Below are positions 37,617 to 50,822 of a DNA stretch of 64,000 nt, one piece after another. The stretch spans positions 17,224,566 to 17,288,565 of the forward strand of contig NC_092467.1 of NCBI RefSeq assembly GCF_047495875.1, in the 5' to 3' direction. A program made the translations under genes and the position numbers. The DNA comes from Pithys albifrons albifrons. Lineage: Eukaryota > Chordata > Aves > Passeriformes > Thamnophilidae. Each line of letters opens with the position of its first letter. The stretch's first letter is position 1. The notes under the pieces are model-generated. The model ran no database searches and was not told the origin of the DNA. It saw nothing but the letters and a program-made list of their open reading frames with translations.

Positions 37617-40600
37617 CCCCCCTTGTTAATTCTATTTAATTCATTAAAGACCAATAGCAAGTTATTTTGTGTAAGACTAAAATGCAAGGTTGTGTCCGAA
37701 GAGCAGGGAGCTCTAGGGCTGATTAGTTTCCAAAATGAGATTCTGTTGATGATGAGGGGCAGGAGTTTTCACTGACAGGCTGAGTGGGTGCACTGGAGCT
37801 GTGTGTCCTGTTTGCATCAGATCCTTGCAATAGAGGTTGAAATATATGCAGAAGTTCTAGAGCTCTTGTGATTATTAAATTAATTGCACTTAGGGTTGAT
37901 ACAGAAGGAATGATCTTTTTCCAAAAGAAAAATAATCACAGTACGCTTTTGCTGTCTTTAGCCTCTAGTCCTCGAGTGGGGCTATTTGTTTTCTGGGTTT
38001 CTATTGTTTGGAAATAGACTATCTATAGGGAAATATAAATTCCCCTTTCCAGAGTTACAGAAATTCTAAATGATGTGTTGGAAGAGGGTAAATTAAATCA
38101 GTTGCATTGTGATACCAGTCTTGTTACATGGTTTGAGAGGCTCTTTGACTATCTGTGCTAAAGAGCTGGACTTCAAGAGTTGCACATAGAACAGACTAAC
38201 ACTTGTGTTTCTAAGATTGGCTTAGATTGCTTTGGGGTAAAGGCTGCAGTGGTGCAGTGATTTTTGTTTGGTTGATTTTGGTTCTTTATCATGGTCTTAC
38301 TTGTTTCTGAAGTTATCCTAGTTTCTGGTAAAGGTCTCTTAAGTAGTAACCTCAGGAGAATTACAAAGAAATTTTCAGAATGCTTAGAGAAGCCTTGGAA
38401 ATTGTAGAAGACCACCCCCATACCCTTTTCATAAGATAATTGCCATTCCCTATTCCCAGTGATGTTGCTAAATTATCTTCAAAAATTAAAACTGCATTCC
38501 TTGAAAAGATGTTTCTGCAGAATGTTGGAAAGGTGGTTTTAAAGTGCCTGTGGTAGTGTATTCAGGCTCTGTGCATGGAAAATGGAGGCAAGCAGACAGT
38601 ACGTGTTGGCTCAAAGATCCCTGGGCATTTCCTGCTGTTTGCCATATACTGCTTCCTGTGGGTTGGATGAATTGTATGAGGTGCACTGTTCCCACACGCC
38701 AAGGTGGTCCAGCTCTGCCAAATCCAACTTCTGTTTCCTCAGGGCTTGCCCTACTCAGCCAGCAGTGTCAGGAAATGAGCTGCTGACTCCTCTGGATGGG
38801 AGAGGAAGCACCGAGCAGACAATGGGTGTCGGCAGCTGTTGGGGAGGGAGAGCCAGCACCGGGTGTGCACTGTAACAGACAGGTGCACACCCTGGGCTGT
38901 GTGGTTTGGGTTTGAGCTGTGTGCCTGTGCGAAATCCAACCTTTTCAGCCATGCTCAGGGAAATCACCGAGGTCTTTGAGGTAAGTAGACAGCAGGAGGA
39001 ACATGAGTTATGAATTGGGGCTCAGAGAAGAGCATCCAGAGTTGCAAAGGTCAGCATCATAGGACTGAAATGGGAAGATGTGTTCCTGCAAAGCTGTTTT
39101 GACTCTGGTGGTTTTTCTGAGCCAGTTGTGGTCCTAGGTTTCCTGCAGTGCTTTAAAGAGGGATTATGCATTAAATCTACCTGATTCTGAAAACCTAGAG
39201 AAGATTAATAGGGCTGAACAAATGTGGAAATGTTATTAGCAAATAAGAAGTACTTGCTTTTAACTAAATGGCTGTGAACAAAGCCTGTTTAGTTGAACAC
39301 TATTGAAAACAAATTTTCCACTTTTTATCACAGTAGTTAATGGCCTGGATACTTAAACACCAGTTTCGTATTTAAAAAATTGGTTTATATAGTTTTGACC
39401 TTTTTTTTTAAATCCTTTTAGGGTGGTACTTATTTAAAAAGGTTACTGCATTATGATTTCAGATATTTCAATCCACCATGCTTTGTAGGTGCTGTTGCCT
39501 GATACATGGGTAGCAATTGTGATGTAATGGAAATATTTGGCCATAGTGCCAGGTTTGTAATCTCTTGCAATAAAATGTTCCTTTTTAACACTGCAGACTT
39601 CTTGGTGTTCTTCCCATTGTTCGGAGGTGAACTGAATGGCACGCTACTTAACCTGGGGAATTCTGCCCCAACCGGAACAGTTGCATGGCAAGGCAAAGAG
39701 GGCAGTTTTGCTGGCTGTAGCCTTCTGAAAATTCAGAGGTGAGACAAGAAGGGGGGTGTTTACATTCCAGTACTGGAGACCAGGAATGAGAATTGGTGGT
39801 GGAGGGAACATCAACCAGGGCCAGGGGCCCAAAGCTGAAGCTGAATAACAAATAACAATGGCACTATCTGTGCCTGTCCGGCCGCTCCTTGCTCTGTACA
39901 ATCTGGTTTCATTGGTGCCTTTTCCAGTTAGAAGCAGTTTTTCCCTGGTTCACTAGCTGTGCAGCATCTCTGGCATGTACCTGGACACATAATAAACTGA
40001 AACATCCAATCTACCTGGCACTCTGCAAGTCCCCAGTCTCCTGCAGCATGGAATAATTCATTGCCATACCACAGCCATTCACACACACTATAAGAAAAAA
40101 AATGCAGAGGTTGATCAAATACAGCATGAAAGACTTGGGTTAAGTTTGTTTTAAATAAGGACTGGAGTGGGGATCCCTTTTATGTTTTGAACTCTGGCAC
40201 TGCTTGTTCTCATTTCTAGTTCCACTATAAGCTGATAAACTTGTATTTAAAGTGCAAACCAAAAGAAATCTCTCTAACTTTAGAGCCCTATTGCCATATT
40301 AAGATTTGAACATGAGTCAGCTAACAGCCTTTTTATAAAACTGCTTAGTAATGCTGAAGTCCTTTAGGTAGGAAAACCTAGTGGTCCAAGTAGCTGGTGT
40401 CTGGTGGCTGTTTGTCCTTCAGGGAGTCAGTCCTGACTGCCTTAGCTCACGTGCAGGTGGCTCCAGTGTGCCAGAATGGGAAATGGAAGGATCTGAGTGG
40501 TGTGTCACAGGCTATGACAGTGGTTTGTGCAGGTTGCCTGAAGACTGACATGGTGTTATTTTGGCCAGAAATAAAAACTAATAAATGCATTACTGTGGGG

Positions 40601-41370
40601 ATGCTTTTTTCTAGGTGGAGGCAAAGTTTATTATAAAAGCCCTGAAAGACCTCTCTCATGCAGGCTCTGCAGGCTTTTCGCTACAATTACACCCCAAGCA
40701 AACAGTATCCTTGGTAACTGTGAGCCCAGATACCCTAAAATTACAACTCTTACTGTCCAGTGAGGGAGCTTTCTCACAACTTCCAAGGTGCTTGTACTAC
40801 ACATGTTGTATAAACTGCAACATTGTTGGGCTTTCTATCCTATAAAGTACACTTTTAACTTGTAAGATTGGAGGCTTATGTGGCAAGTGATGGTGATAAC
40901 CCTTCTGCTGTTGTGTTAGAGACTTGCAACATGAAATACTCTTACATGGTATTCATGGTAAGTGTTCCTAAATATAATGTACCACTTTTTAAAAACCTGG
41001 TTATTGTAAACTGGAAACGTCACATGCAAACATTTAATTATGTATTTTTAAGTCAGCAGCAGCTGTGAATCCTGTTTGTAGCTCTCTTTGAAACTCATCC
41101 AAAGCCATCCTCACTGCTGTAGCAACAAATGCTGAAGCTCTGAATCCTATTGTGCTCTTTGAAATGGCTTCAGAAGAGACTGATAGAGCAGAATGCAAGC
41201 TAACACCATTAACCTGTGTTTTAATCAAATAAGGAATTGTGTGTCACCCAGGTACAAGTCTTGCTGACAAGAAATAATTCTTTCATCTGTCTCTTCTCTG
41301 AAAAAACCACAATTGTGTGAAAGTAGGAGAAAGAAAACCACCTTATTTGGATAAAGAAGCAGGGGGAAAT

Positions 41371-41396
41371 TTTTTTAAAAAACAAACAAACAAAAA
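41371..41396. repeat. (CAAA)n low-complexity tract
   Basis: An A-run followed by tandem CAAA units, in intergenic DNA. It might be the tail of a decayed retroposed sequence, but no body is recognisable next to it. Confidence 0.7.
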
Positions 41397-43400
41397 CCCC
41401 ATAGGTTGAAAAAGAAACTGCAAACGGGAGAAGACAGTATAAACCTGGGGTTGACACTTGTTTTGTATTCCCTGAAATCTAGCTGATGGCTGCATTTGCT
41501 GTGCCTCCAAATCTTCAGGGGTGCGCTTGGGTTCCTGGCACAAAGGAGGTTAGGGCAAATATTATCCTTACCCAAACAGCCAAGGAACACATTTTAACCC
41601 CAAACTGTTAAAAGAAATAGGCAGTGACAGGGAAAAGAGGCTTTAAATCCCCATATCTTGTGTGGAAAGTCAACTGTACCCATTCCTTTTGCCATCTGGA
41701 GTACATTTACTGATGCTTTTAAGTGCTGCATATAAATCCATAGACACTTGGTACAGTTGTGAAGGAAGGAACATGAGCTGCTCTTCCCACGTATGGCCTC
41801 AGTCACAAATTTGGTACTGAAATCTGAGTTTCCTTGTTCCGCTTATGTAGGGATTGCCATTCACTGCCTCCAGAAATTCTCTCCTTTACTACATCTATCA
41901 TATTACAACATTGTTTTCTCACTGAAATAACTTCCACTGCTAAACCCAGTGTACTCTGACTGCAGCTGACCATGAGTGCTAATACATTACTAAAGACCCT
42001 GACCCAGAATGTGAGTGTTCTTTCAGGATCCCAAACTCATTTTTTTGCCCTCAGGCCCAGGTTCCCATCTGGGAACAGTACTTAGCTTCGTCTCACTGGG
42101 CTGCTAACCTGACCATTCTCATTATCTTCATTTCTAGCTTGGTTTGTTTTCTCTTTCCTCAGTTTTTGCTTGTATTCACATTTGCTTTTTTGTCTTCATT
42201 TTTCATCTCTCTTGTTCTTTAGGACTTTGTTTTACTGCTGGCTACCAGTGATGAAGCTTTTGGGGAAAGTCCTATAAGCTATATTACTGTGAACACAGAG
42301 AGAGTACTGCTCAGTATTCTTAAAAGCATAGCTAATAGCCTGATTTATGATTTATTTTATATAGAGACAGTAGCTGTCTCTACCTAAGTGGTGGCAGGAG
42401 GGAGGATATGTTTAGATTTTAGAGTGACTTTGGATTACACAGAACAAAAATCCCGTTATACAGTTGGTACCAACCCAAGACTTAGCAGTTGATGCTGCTG
42501 CTGGGAGCTGAACTCTTGCCTCATAAATTGCCTTGTGTGGCATGAGCTCGCTTGGGCAAGTGAAGGTTCTGTGGCAGCTTTCTGTTTTGTCTGCATAAAG
42601 CTGAATTTACTGTTGTTGCCTTCTTTTTTTTTTCCCCTGGCAGCCTTTCCAAACCACAGAAGTATTTAGAAAATGGAGCACTTGCTTGAATGGTTTTTGT
42701 GAACATGCAGGTTCTTAGGTTCTTTGAGCAAACCGAAATAGAGATACCTATTAAAAACTGGTAAAAACATATCAGAGGTAAGAATCTCAGCCCATTTACT
42801 GATAAAAGATGAATGTAATAGATGCATGAAATTCTTAGAAATTAAACTGTGATTTCAGATTTAGAGGTGCAAATGTGCTAGAGAGCATGTGAGCAACCCA
42901 CTCCACTGCCACCAGCAAAGTCAGCAACCTATGGGTTTCTGTAATTTCCTGCAATATGGAGCAGCTGGCACCCATTTCATAAAGGGTGGGGAGAAGAGAG
43001 GGAAGCCTTGTTTCCCAGTCACTCCTGCTGCAATACCTGTTGTGTGCTGAGCTGTGGAAGTTGTATGATGGCTCAGACTGTTTTCTACTTGCTGCTTTAA
43101 AAATTGAAAGCAGCAAGTATGTTATGGGTGAGTAGCTACAATCCACATGTGTGTGATACCTGCTGCTGTAGTGCCCAGATTTACAGTGAAGACATTTTTT
43201 TTCTCTTCTGAAGTGGAGAGTGCTTATCTTGCTGTCATCTAGATTTCAGACTTTCCTCCTACCTTAGTGGACTGAAAATGTCAATCCTGACTATCTAGTG
43301 CTAGGCACTGAACTAGTGTCCTGATCTTGGAAAGATGCCTGAGTGGCCCATGAGAGCTCCCCATCCTCAAGCATTTGAGGCTGGTTTTGAATTTAGGTGC

Positions 43401-44183
43401 TGTGTTGGGTTTGTGTGGCAGGGTTTTGATAGCAGAGGGGTTCACAGGGTGCACTGGAAACTTCCTGTATGGCCAAAAGAGCCAGTGTTAGATGGTTCCA
43501 GGATGGATGTGCCGCTGGCCAAGGCCAAGAGAGGAGAGAGAACATGTGAGAGCAATGATTGTGCAGACACTATGGTCAGTGAAGAAGGAGAGGGAAGAAG
43601 TCCAGGTTACAGAGCAGATTCCCCTGCAGTTAGTGGTGAAGACTGTGGTGAGGCAGCTGTGCTGCTGCAGCCCATGGAGGTCCACAGTGGAGCTGTTGGA
43701 TGCCCGAGGGAGGAGGCTGTCACCTCATGATGGACCCGTGCTGGAGCAGTTCATGAAGAACTACAGCCTGTAGGGAGGAGTTCATGGCGAACTGTCTCCT
43801 GGGGCAGGGACTCCATGCTGGAGAGGACGAAAAGTGTAAGGAGTACTCCCCCTGCAGAAAAGGCAGATATAAGTGAGGAACTGACTGCAGTCCTCATGGG
43901 GAAAAAGTTAAGCCCAGGAAGAAGGGAGGGGTGGAAGGAAGGGGTTTTAAGATTTGTTTGGGGTTTTTTTCTCATAACTCTAATTTGATTGGTAATAAAT
44001 TAAAGTTATTAAATGTATTTTAAATAAAATAAATTTCCCCAAGTTGAATCTGTTTTGCCCATTGGTTGATGATCTCTCCCTGTCCTATGAGCCTTTTGTT
44101 ATACTTCTCTCCCATGTGTAATTGAGAAGTGACGGAACAGCTTTGGTGGGCACTTGGTGTCCAGCCAGGGTCAGCCCACCATG
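43401..44183 (+). mobile_element. Solo LTR of an endogenous retrovirus
   Basis: A 783-nt unit that begins TGTGTTGGGTTTGTGTGGCA and ends after 'ggcacttggtgtccagccag' and 'ggtcagcccacc'. I know these end sequences from a frequent LTR family of songbird genomes. Between them lie repeated 'ctggagcagttc..gaagaactgcagcc'-type blocks. Near the 3' side are AATAAA motifs in an AT-rich block (about 43.99-44.03 kb), as expected of an LTR poly(A) region. The flanks show a near-perfect 5-bp target duplication: ggtgc at 43396-43400 and ggtgt at 44184-44188. The terminal CA appears to have mutated to TG. No internal viral region, primer site or second LTR follows, so this is a recombined solo copy. Open frames across it are not viral genes. 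Confidence 0.85.
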
Positions 44184-45604
44184 GGTGTTTTATTTCAGCT
44201 TTCTGTCTCTTAAGAACTTGACTGAAGCTGACAAATCTGTTCTGCTGTTGCTGTTATTACTGTTGCAAAGAGAGAAAGCTCCAACAGGTTTGGGATTACA
44301 ATAAAAATTGAGCACTTACAGAAAATTGAACCAGATATATTCAGAGCTTCAAGTGCTTCATGCTCCTGCTGCCAGCAAACAGCAGCCAGAGCTGCCCACA
44401 GCCAGAGCTGGTGTTCACTGCTGTCATGGGGAGCTCATTTATCATCAGAGAAAATCTGAACACTTTCCCAGTTGTTTTTCAACTTTTCCTGCATGTAATT
44501 TCTCTCTCAGTTTCTTTCCCTTGCCCTCAGGAAAGCATTAGTTGTGTTTTTAACTGAAAAGGTTCTTGTTAAAATTCTGTCTTAATTCTAGGAGACTTAC
44601 ACAAGTGAGATTCTTACCCCTCTTCACACTGTGGATCTGAACTACTTCCCTACCTGAACGTGGTCTCTGCACGGAGGTTAACAAGGCCCATCTTCAGATC
44701 TGTACCTAGGAACTCCAGACCTATACCTATGGAACTATGGTAAACAAAAATAAATAGCAACTATAAATGCAGCCTTTCACTGTGTCAGTACTTTGCCTTG
44801 ATTAACAGTCAAAATTATTTTCATCTTACTCAACAGCAAGGCAGTATTAAATCGTCATGGTGTTTAGGGGTATTGGTGGTGTTGCAACTGGAAAATGGGG
44901 GAGGGCAAGGCCATGGCCAAGGTTGGAGTGGTGGACACATGTAATGAAATCACATCCTAGTCCTTAAGCTTTTCTGAACATTATTAGGTTCTCCATTAAA
45001 GTTCACATGATCTCTGACCTGATTAGTGCTCAGAGCTAATTGGATAGGATAGAGGATTTGGGCCTAGTGCTAAAAAAATTGCTCAGAAAAAACCTGTGTG
45101 AGTCATCAGAAATCGGTGAGATGCATCCCCTTTAAAATACTCTATTTGAGAAGTTAATAGGTAAAGCATATGAAATGCAAAATGTTTGCAGGAAAAACAA
45201 AAAGAAAATAGACTCCCCCCCCAATCTTTGAAAAACAGGTGCAGCTAACATCTGCTGTGGGAAAATAAATTGATACTTCATGATCAGCTATTATTTAAGA
45301 AAATAGCAAAAGTAATTAAACTACTTTGGGGAGCCTTAACAGATGTATCTGCTGTTTCTAAAAATGCATATAAGCCTGCATATTTTGTGATCTCTCTCCT
45401 TCACAAAAAAAGATCTTTAGAGTGGAAAATGCAAGATGAAAGAGTTATCTCGCTGCGATATTTTCATTAGGATTGTGCAAGTTAAGCCATTTCCCATAAA
45501 ATGGGAGGGGGAGCTAGCTGTGGAACCTGTGTGTGCTGCAGCAAGGCTGGTAATTAGACTGTAGCCAGGCAAAATCACAAGGGGGTATGTAATAAAAGAA
45601 AGAT

Positions 45605-45790
45605 TTAATGTGATTTAAATACCGTGACGGAGCTGCATTCAGTGACAGCCTGGTCACCCAGTACAGTGTGACATCTTCCTCCACAGAGCTGTGCTCCTGC
45701 GAGGGGCTCTACACCGGCCATCTGGCGGGGCTGCAGTCGCGCGGCAGGGGACGCACCACCTGCTGGGACACACGGAATCTGCTCTGACGT
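45605..45790. other. Isolated CpG-rich patch
   Basis: About 185 nt with roughly ten CpG dinucleotides (for example gtcgcgcggc and accggcc), set in AT-rich DNA where CpG is almost absent. No reading frame or repeat family is recognised. It is too small to be a normal CpG island. It could be part of an old GC-rich insertion or a lone regulatory element. Confidence 0.5.
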
Positions 45791-48264
45791 AGGCAAAGCA
45801 TCTTCCTAACAAAAGCCTCAATATGGCCCTAATTTTACCTCATGTGGGGGTATGTAATTTAAAAGAGATTAAAAACAAAGGTACAGTGTATTTTGGACTC
45901 ATGACTATACACCTCCTCCACTCTTTATTGCTCATGTGTGCAGTGGGTGTGGTAAGTGCTGTGCAGCGCAGGCTGTGTAGAAGTGCTGCACTCTTGCTCA
46001 GGAGAGTTGGTAAAAGTGCGACACATCCACAGTTACAGAAGCCCAGCAGCATTGAGGATACAGGAGCTGTTTGCCTGTTACTTGTACTTAAATTCTTTTT
46101 TTTTCTCCAGTAGTTGTCTGGTTTCTTCCTATCAGTATGTGACTAATGGGGGATGATTGATTTGCTTCCACTTCTCAACTTTCTGTGCAACTATTAAGTG
46201 TTTGCCAAGTCTAGTGTGGGGGCATGTTGCTGTGCTGTAAAGCATCATGAGTTATTTTGCTTTCCACTAGTCCTCAGACAGAAACTATCACTAACAGCAG
46301 GCAGGGCAGCTCCCATTCGGAAGTTCCAGCCTCAGCTGCTCAGTGTTCCTTCTGGGAAACAACTTTTTTGAGAGTGAATCTCAGTCACCTCTCTCTTTTC
46401 TTGTCAACCTTTGCCTTGGCTCTGAAGGGAATCATCCCCTTATACCTTCCTCCTTCTGATAGTGCCATGTTTAAAAAGTTAGCTTTTTCCCTTTGCATGC
46501 CACAAATACATAGGCATAATGTTGCCTGTATTTGTAAGGCTCTATTTGGACCACACACTTTTGTTAGTCAAAATTATTCTGTAAACTAAACAAGTAACTG
46601 GATACTTCATAGACATAACAATTTCATAAACCATTTCTGTAAGTTTAATATTTTTAATTTTAATATTTAAGTTGATCAGTTATTTCTGGACAGTCACTTG
46701 TCACGTTGGATCTTATTGCAGCTGTTGAAGCAACTTGGTAGAGAATTGCTTTTTAGAAGTATTCTTTACACTCTGAAAGGATGGAGGCAGGCAGTGATAC
46801 AAGTATCAACTGTAAGAACAAAAAAGGATGATCTGGAGAATTGTCAGTGATGGATAATGAGTCTCCAGGGCATTGTATTTTCTAATTGCCCCAGACTGTA
46901 TTTAAACATGTCATCAGGATTAGGGAAAAAACAACTGTTTTCTATAATATTCTAACAAAATAACTTACAGACCTCAAGGTTATTTTCAGCACCTGTATAT
47001 AACTAGAGTAGATGACTAATTAGGAGATGATGCAGGTACAGTGATTTGGGTGCTGGATCTTCCCAGTCTCACTGAGCAGAGATTGTCTCAAGCAGGCTGA
47101 TGCAGGTACAGCTCTGCCTGCAGCATACTGAGCAACAACTGCGGCAAAGCCGGAAAGCAACAGCTGAAGCAGACCACCTATAACTCATTTACTCTGCTCT
47201 GCAATAAGCCTTACAAAAAAATTTATCGAGCAGATGGGCAAGAAATGTTCATGGCCTTATGTGCCTTCAACTTTCGTAAACAGGTACAAGTGAAGGTAAC
47301 TCAGGAATTCCTCCCTGAGACCCTTGGGTTGTGTAAAAACTAAAGGGGCCTGCTGGAGAGGGTTCTTGAGCTTTGAAACAAAACCATCGTGGATGTGATT
47401 AAAAATAGTACTTGTCACTTTTACAGATGTGTCATTTGTTCATCTAACACTCCTTTATAGAAGATCAGGACTATGTAATGAGAGCATCTGGTGCTCCAAG
47501 TGAGACTAAATTAAGAGTATACTGTATGAGGTTAGGGATAGGGGAGTTCATAGCAGGAACTAATGTAAGCATTATCATTTTACACTTCTGTGCAAAGAAG
47601 GATGCCAGCAGGATCACATTAATGCATTGCTTGTCATTCTGTGGATGGACTCCTGGGCCATGATCCTGAATCACATCAAAACAGTACTTGGGCTAATGGA
47701 TGGAGATATGAGAGAGGACAAGTAGGGATCTCCTTCCTTTGTCAATATATTTGCAAAGGAAGCTTGCAATGAAGCACCAGCACTGATACAGGAACCTTCC
47801 CTGGCATTCCCCAGGCCAAGGGTGGGCACAGGCCCACACAGGCATCAGGGCATCTGTAAATCTGCAGGACTCCTCAGTGCTTGTGTTTCTCCTTACTGAA
47901 TAGGACTCATAAGAACCACATGTAGGTTTGTGGCATGTTTAGTGTTACAGACCAGAGAACACAGCTATGCTGGGGCTTCAGGCTTGGGTCCTGCACCCTC
48001 CTTTTGCTGGGCTTACAGTGTCTGCAGGCTGGGGCTGCATCTCTGAGCTTGAGGGCACCTGAACTGCAATGACTTTAGTGTTTATGCGCTCTCTGAACCT
48101 TCATTACAGAAAAACCCTCCTTGTGATTCAAAATAGCACAAGACTTTGGGGTTTTCCTCTCTTGCACAAGTTCAGATTAAAACTACCACGGGAAGAAAGA
48201 CTGTTACTTTTTCTGTACCCTTTAATATATTTTTGATTGATATAAAATTTAAATGAAACAATGA

Positions 48265-48300
48265 GTATATATATATATATGTACACACACACACACATAT
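48265..48300. repeat. (AT)n(AC)n compound microsatellite
   Basis: An uninterrupted alternating purine/pyrimidine run: about eight TA units, then GT, then ACAC units, then ATAT. Such a run is prone to slippage and can adopt Z-DNA under supercoiling. Confidence 0.9.
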
Positions 48301-50204
48301 CCATTCACACATGCATATGAAATGCAGATAATTTGCTGTAGCATTTTTCCACTGACAAGTGGGTTTAAAAATCCCCCAGATGTTGGTTTTGAGATGAAAA
48401 TGCAAGGTTACCTTGATGGACTGTGATTCATGTTTTTCCCCAGAACAAGACATTCATTCACTGTTTTCATTTCTAACTCTACAGTTTTTTATAATTTCTA
48501 AAATCAGTGCAAAGGAGAGACAATTCTGGGAGTAGTGGTTTCTCTTTATTTGCACACAGTGGGCTCTGCTGACTGTGCTTGAAAACACCCTGCTCCTTTC
48601 TCCCACCTCCTGTCTCTTTAGAGCATTGGCTCTTTGAGAAGGGAAGCATCTTAGCTTTGCATCTGTATAGCTTTTGATACTAGAGATTTAATTTGAAGTT
48701 TCTTCTTTGTAGTACAAATAGTAATCTTAAAATAGTTCATTCTAGGCAACAATAAATGAGCCACACAAGTGGGCATGCCAGGGTGGGACTGGGTAACTCA
48801 CAGTGGGAGGAGGGGACAGAAGTTGCCACAGGAACATTCTCAGCCAGTTTTATGCCCTGATTTAACTTGTGTGAGAATAGTGGCAGAAGATTTGCTTCAT
48901 TTAGTGTATTTGAGACTATTTGCTATGAGAAGTGAGATACAGTAAACTATACAGTGTACAGAGCATGTAAGCAAGATATGAGTATTCTGCTTATGATGTA
49001 TGAGAAGAAAAGGCCTGGAGTCCTGTTTTATTATTCTGTAAATATGTTGTGCTAGAGGCTCTTAAATCAAGATGAAAGCAGAGGGATTTTTTAATGTTCA
49101 TCACAAAGGAGTCCTTCTCACACTTGGATGGGTGAATCCCCTTCTCTGTGACTTGGTGTGGCCACTTGTCTGAAGAGTCCCCAGGGGTCAACCCTAATAA
49201 AAGGTTATCAAATAGCAAGAAATTATAGGCTTTTTGACAATCAAAGTCTGCTCATAAGAAGTGGCAGATCATTTATTTACCTTCTGGAAATACTAGTGTA
49301 AAAAACAAATAAAGGAAGAGTGTCTTTTCAATAGAAATATGTAGTAGAAAATAATTTTAAATAACATTATTAAAATTATTCTAATTTAAAAATTGGAAAA
49401 AATATAGCATCAAGGTGTGAAATTTTCCTAATTAAGACAGCCCTTGAGCTGATCTCATTGGTGATAGGAAAATGATGCATGTGAACTACTATGTTTGAAG
49501 CTTCCCTGCAAAGTTATGCATAGGGCTGAATGTTTCACATGTTCAGTTCTGTATTCAATACTGTACAACTATTTCCTGGGTGAATGTAAACTGTTTGTGA
49601 AGCTAAATATGGTTAAAAGGTACAAAAATTATGACAAGAAAGTAGTAAGTTTGTATTACTAAACTCTTAGGTCAGTCCTTCCTAACATCACAGGCAATTT
49701 ACAATAATAGAAAAAACTTGATTAGGGGAGTAATTGAAAATAGTAGGAAAGTGTGGTTAGAAAAATTGGAAGACCGTTAGAGAAATACAATATTTATGTG
49801 AATTAGGCTTTTTTTTTCCTTTTTCCCCTAGTGTATTTCTTATTTACTGGGGGAAGGCCCTGGCATCATGGTATGAAACTAGGGAGGAGGACTCACATTC
49901 TGCCTTATGGCATTGATACCCAGACGCACCTTAAACATTTTGGTGTAGTGCAGCTGAGGGTGGTCTGACCTACTGAAACTCCTACAGCTGGCACACAACA
50001 TCTCTGCACTTCACCGAGCCACAGGACAGAGGTAGGGGAGTAACAGTGGGCTTTGGGAGCTGGGCTGTACCCAGGTGAGATGGGGCCGCATGTGTGTCCA
50101 GTTGACTCAAAACACCTGTCCAGGAGGGACCGGGCTGAAAGGAGACAGCAGAGATGGGCCCCTCCAGCACCATTGCTCTAACACTTGCCTTGGAGATGGA
50201 GAGA

Positions 50205-50305
50205 TGGAGGTTCAAATCCCTTCAGGCAGAAAAGGGATTGAACATGGATCTCCCACATCCTGGGTCACTGCCCTAATTACTGGGTTAGTGGATAAAAAGG
50301 GAATG
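50205..50305 (-). repeat. Old tRNA-derived SINE-like fragment with inverted repeat
   Basis: Read on the minus strand, the right part gives a tRNA-like head: an A-box-like segment (taacccagtaattagggc) about 30 nt before a B-box-like segment (atgttcaatccc). The same strand pattern 'ccactgggttag.gcac...cctgggatgtgggagac' is one I associate with old SINE-type repeats of sauropsids. The left edge has a second B-box-like word in the other direction (ggttcaaatccc at 50210-50221). It pairs with gggattgaac (50235-50244) to form a hairpin. It is not a working tRNA gene, since no cloverleaf closes around it. The family name is uncertain. Confidence 0.5.
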
Positions 50306-50822
50306 ACAACAGCTGTGGTGAATCCAACCTCTTGTATCCTTTGAAGATTTTTTTTTCTTTCTGTTGCAAGTGCCCAAAATGAAACATTTTGGATGAAACA
50401 AAGACCTTTCCTTACTGTAAAATTTGTGGGATTTATTTTATTTCAGCAAAGAAAACTGGAAAATAGTATTTCAGATTGATAGGGGTTTTTTTCTCACTTT
50501 AGTTTAATTAAATTGCTTTAGAGCATGATCAATAATTTGCACACACCAGTTTGTAAATGTTAAAAAACACAATTTTGGCTTTACTGGAAAACAGTTGCCT
50601 ACAGAATCTCAGCCAATACTGTCAGACTGCAATCCTCCAAGTGACAGTAGAGCAGAGCTCACTGAGGTGGTATGGTAGGCTTGGACCTGCGAGTAGACAA
50701 GTATGTGTACACACTATTAAAATACTGAAAACTGTAGAAATATATTTGCATTGATATAGAAACTTAGTAAGTAAGTGGCAGTCTAAATTATGTTTATGCC
50801 TTTCATTGAAAAGAGCTGGTCC
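50306..50822. other. Intergenic, nothing recognised
   Basis: AT-rich spacer between the SINE-like fragment and the CR1 tail. I see no gene or named repeat. Confidence 0.6.

Larger units (their letters stand above)
36461..43400. other. Intergenic, no gene recognised
   Basis: AT-rich DNA with a few more GC-balanced parts (about 38.54-38.97 and 39.64-39.9 kb). It holds an (AAT)n run near 37.6 kb and a CAAA-rich run near 41.38 kb. Further AATAAA copies at the left edge may serve longer ZNF644 transcripts. Open frames are all under about 100 codons and overlap on both strands. I recognise no protein family, RNA gene or mobile element, though strongly decayed repeats could be present. Confidence 0.65.
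44189..50204. other. Intergenic, no gene recognised
   Basis: AT-rich DNA. It contains a small CpG-rich patch (45.6-45.8 kb) and the dinucleotide repeat at 48.27 kb. A short motif, gatgcaggtacag, occurs twice about 70 nt apart near 47.03 and 47.1 kb. Open frames are short (at most 110 codons) and unlike known families. Decayed repeats are likely but I cannot name them. Confidence 0.6.

Noticed and set aside
41034..41228. Minus-strand frame with a protein-like stretch, perhaps a retropseudogene
   Set aside because: Only about 64 codons, no family recognised, no poly-A tail or target duplication. A protein search would decide.
43335..43730. 131-codon open frame
   Set aside because: It lies almost wholly in the solo LTR, which does not normally encode protein, and it resembles no viral protein.
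50205..50260. tRNA gene suggested by a B-box-like word
   Set aside because: No acceptor stem or cloverleaf closes around it, and the surroundings fit an old SINE-type repeat better.
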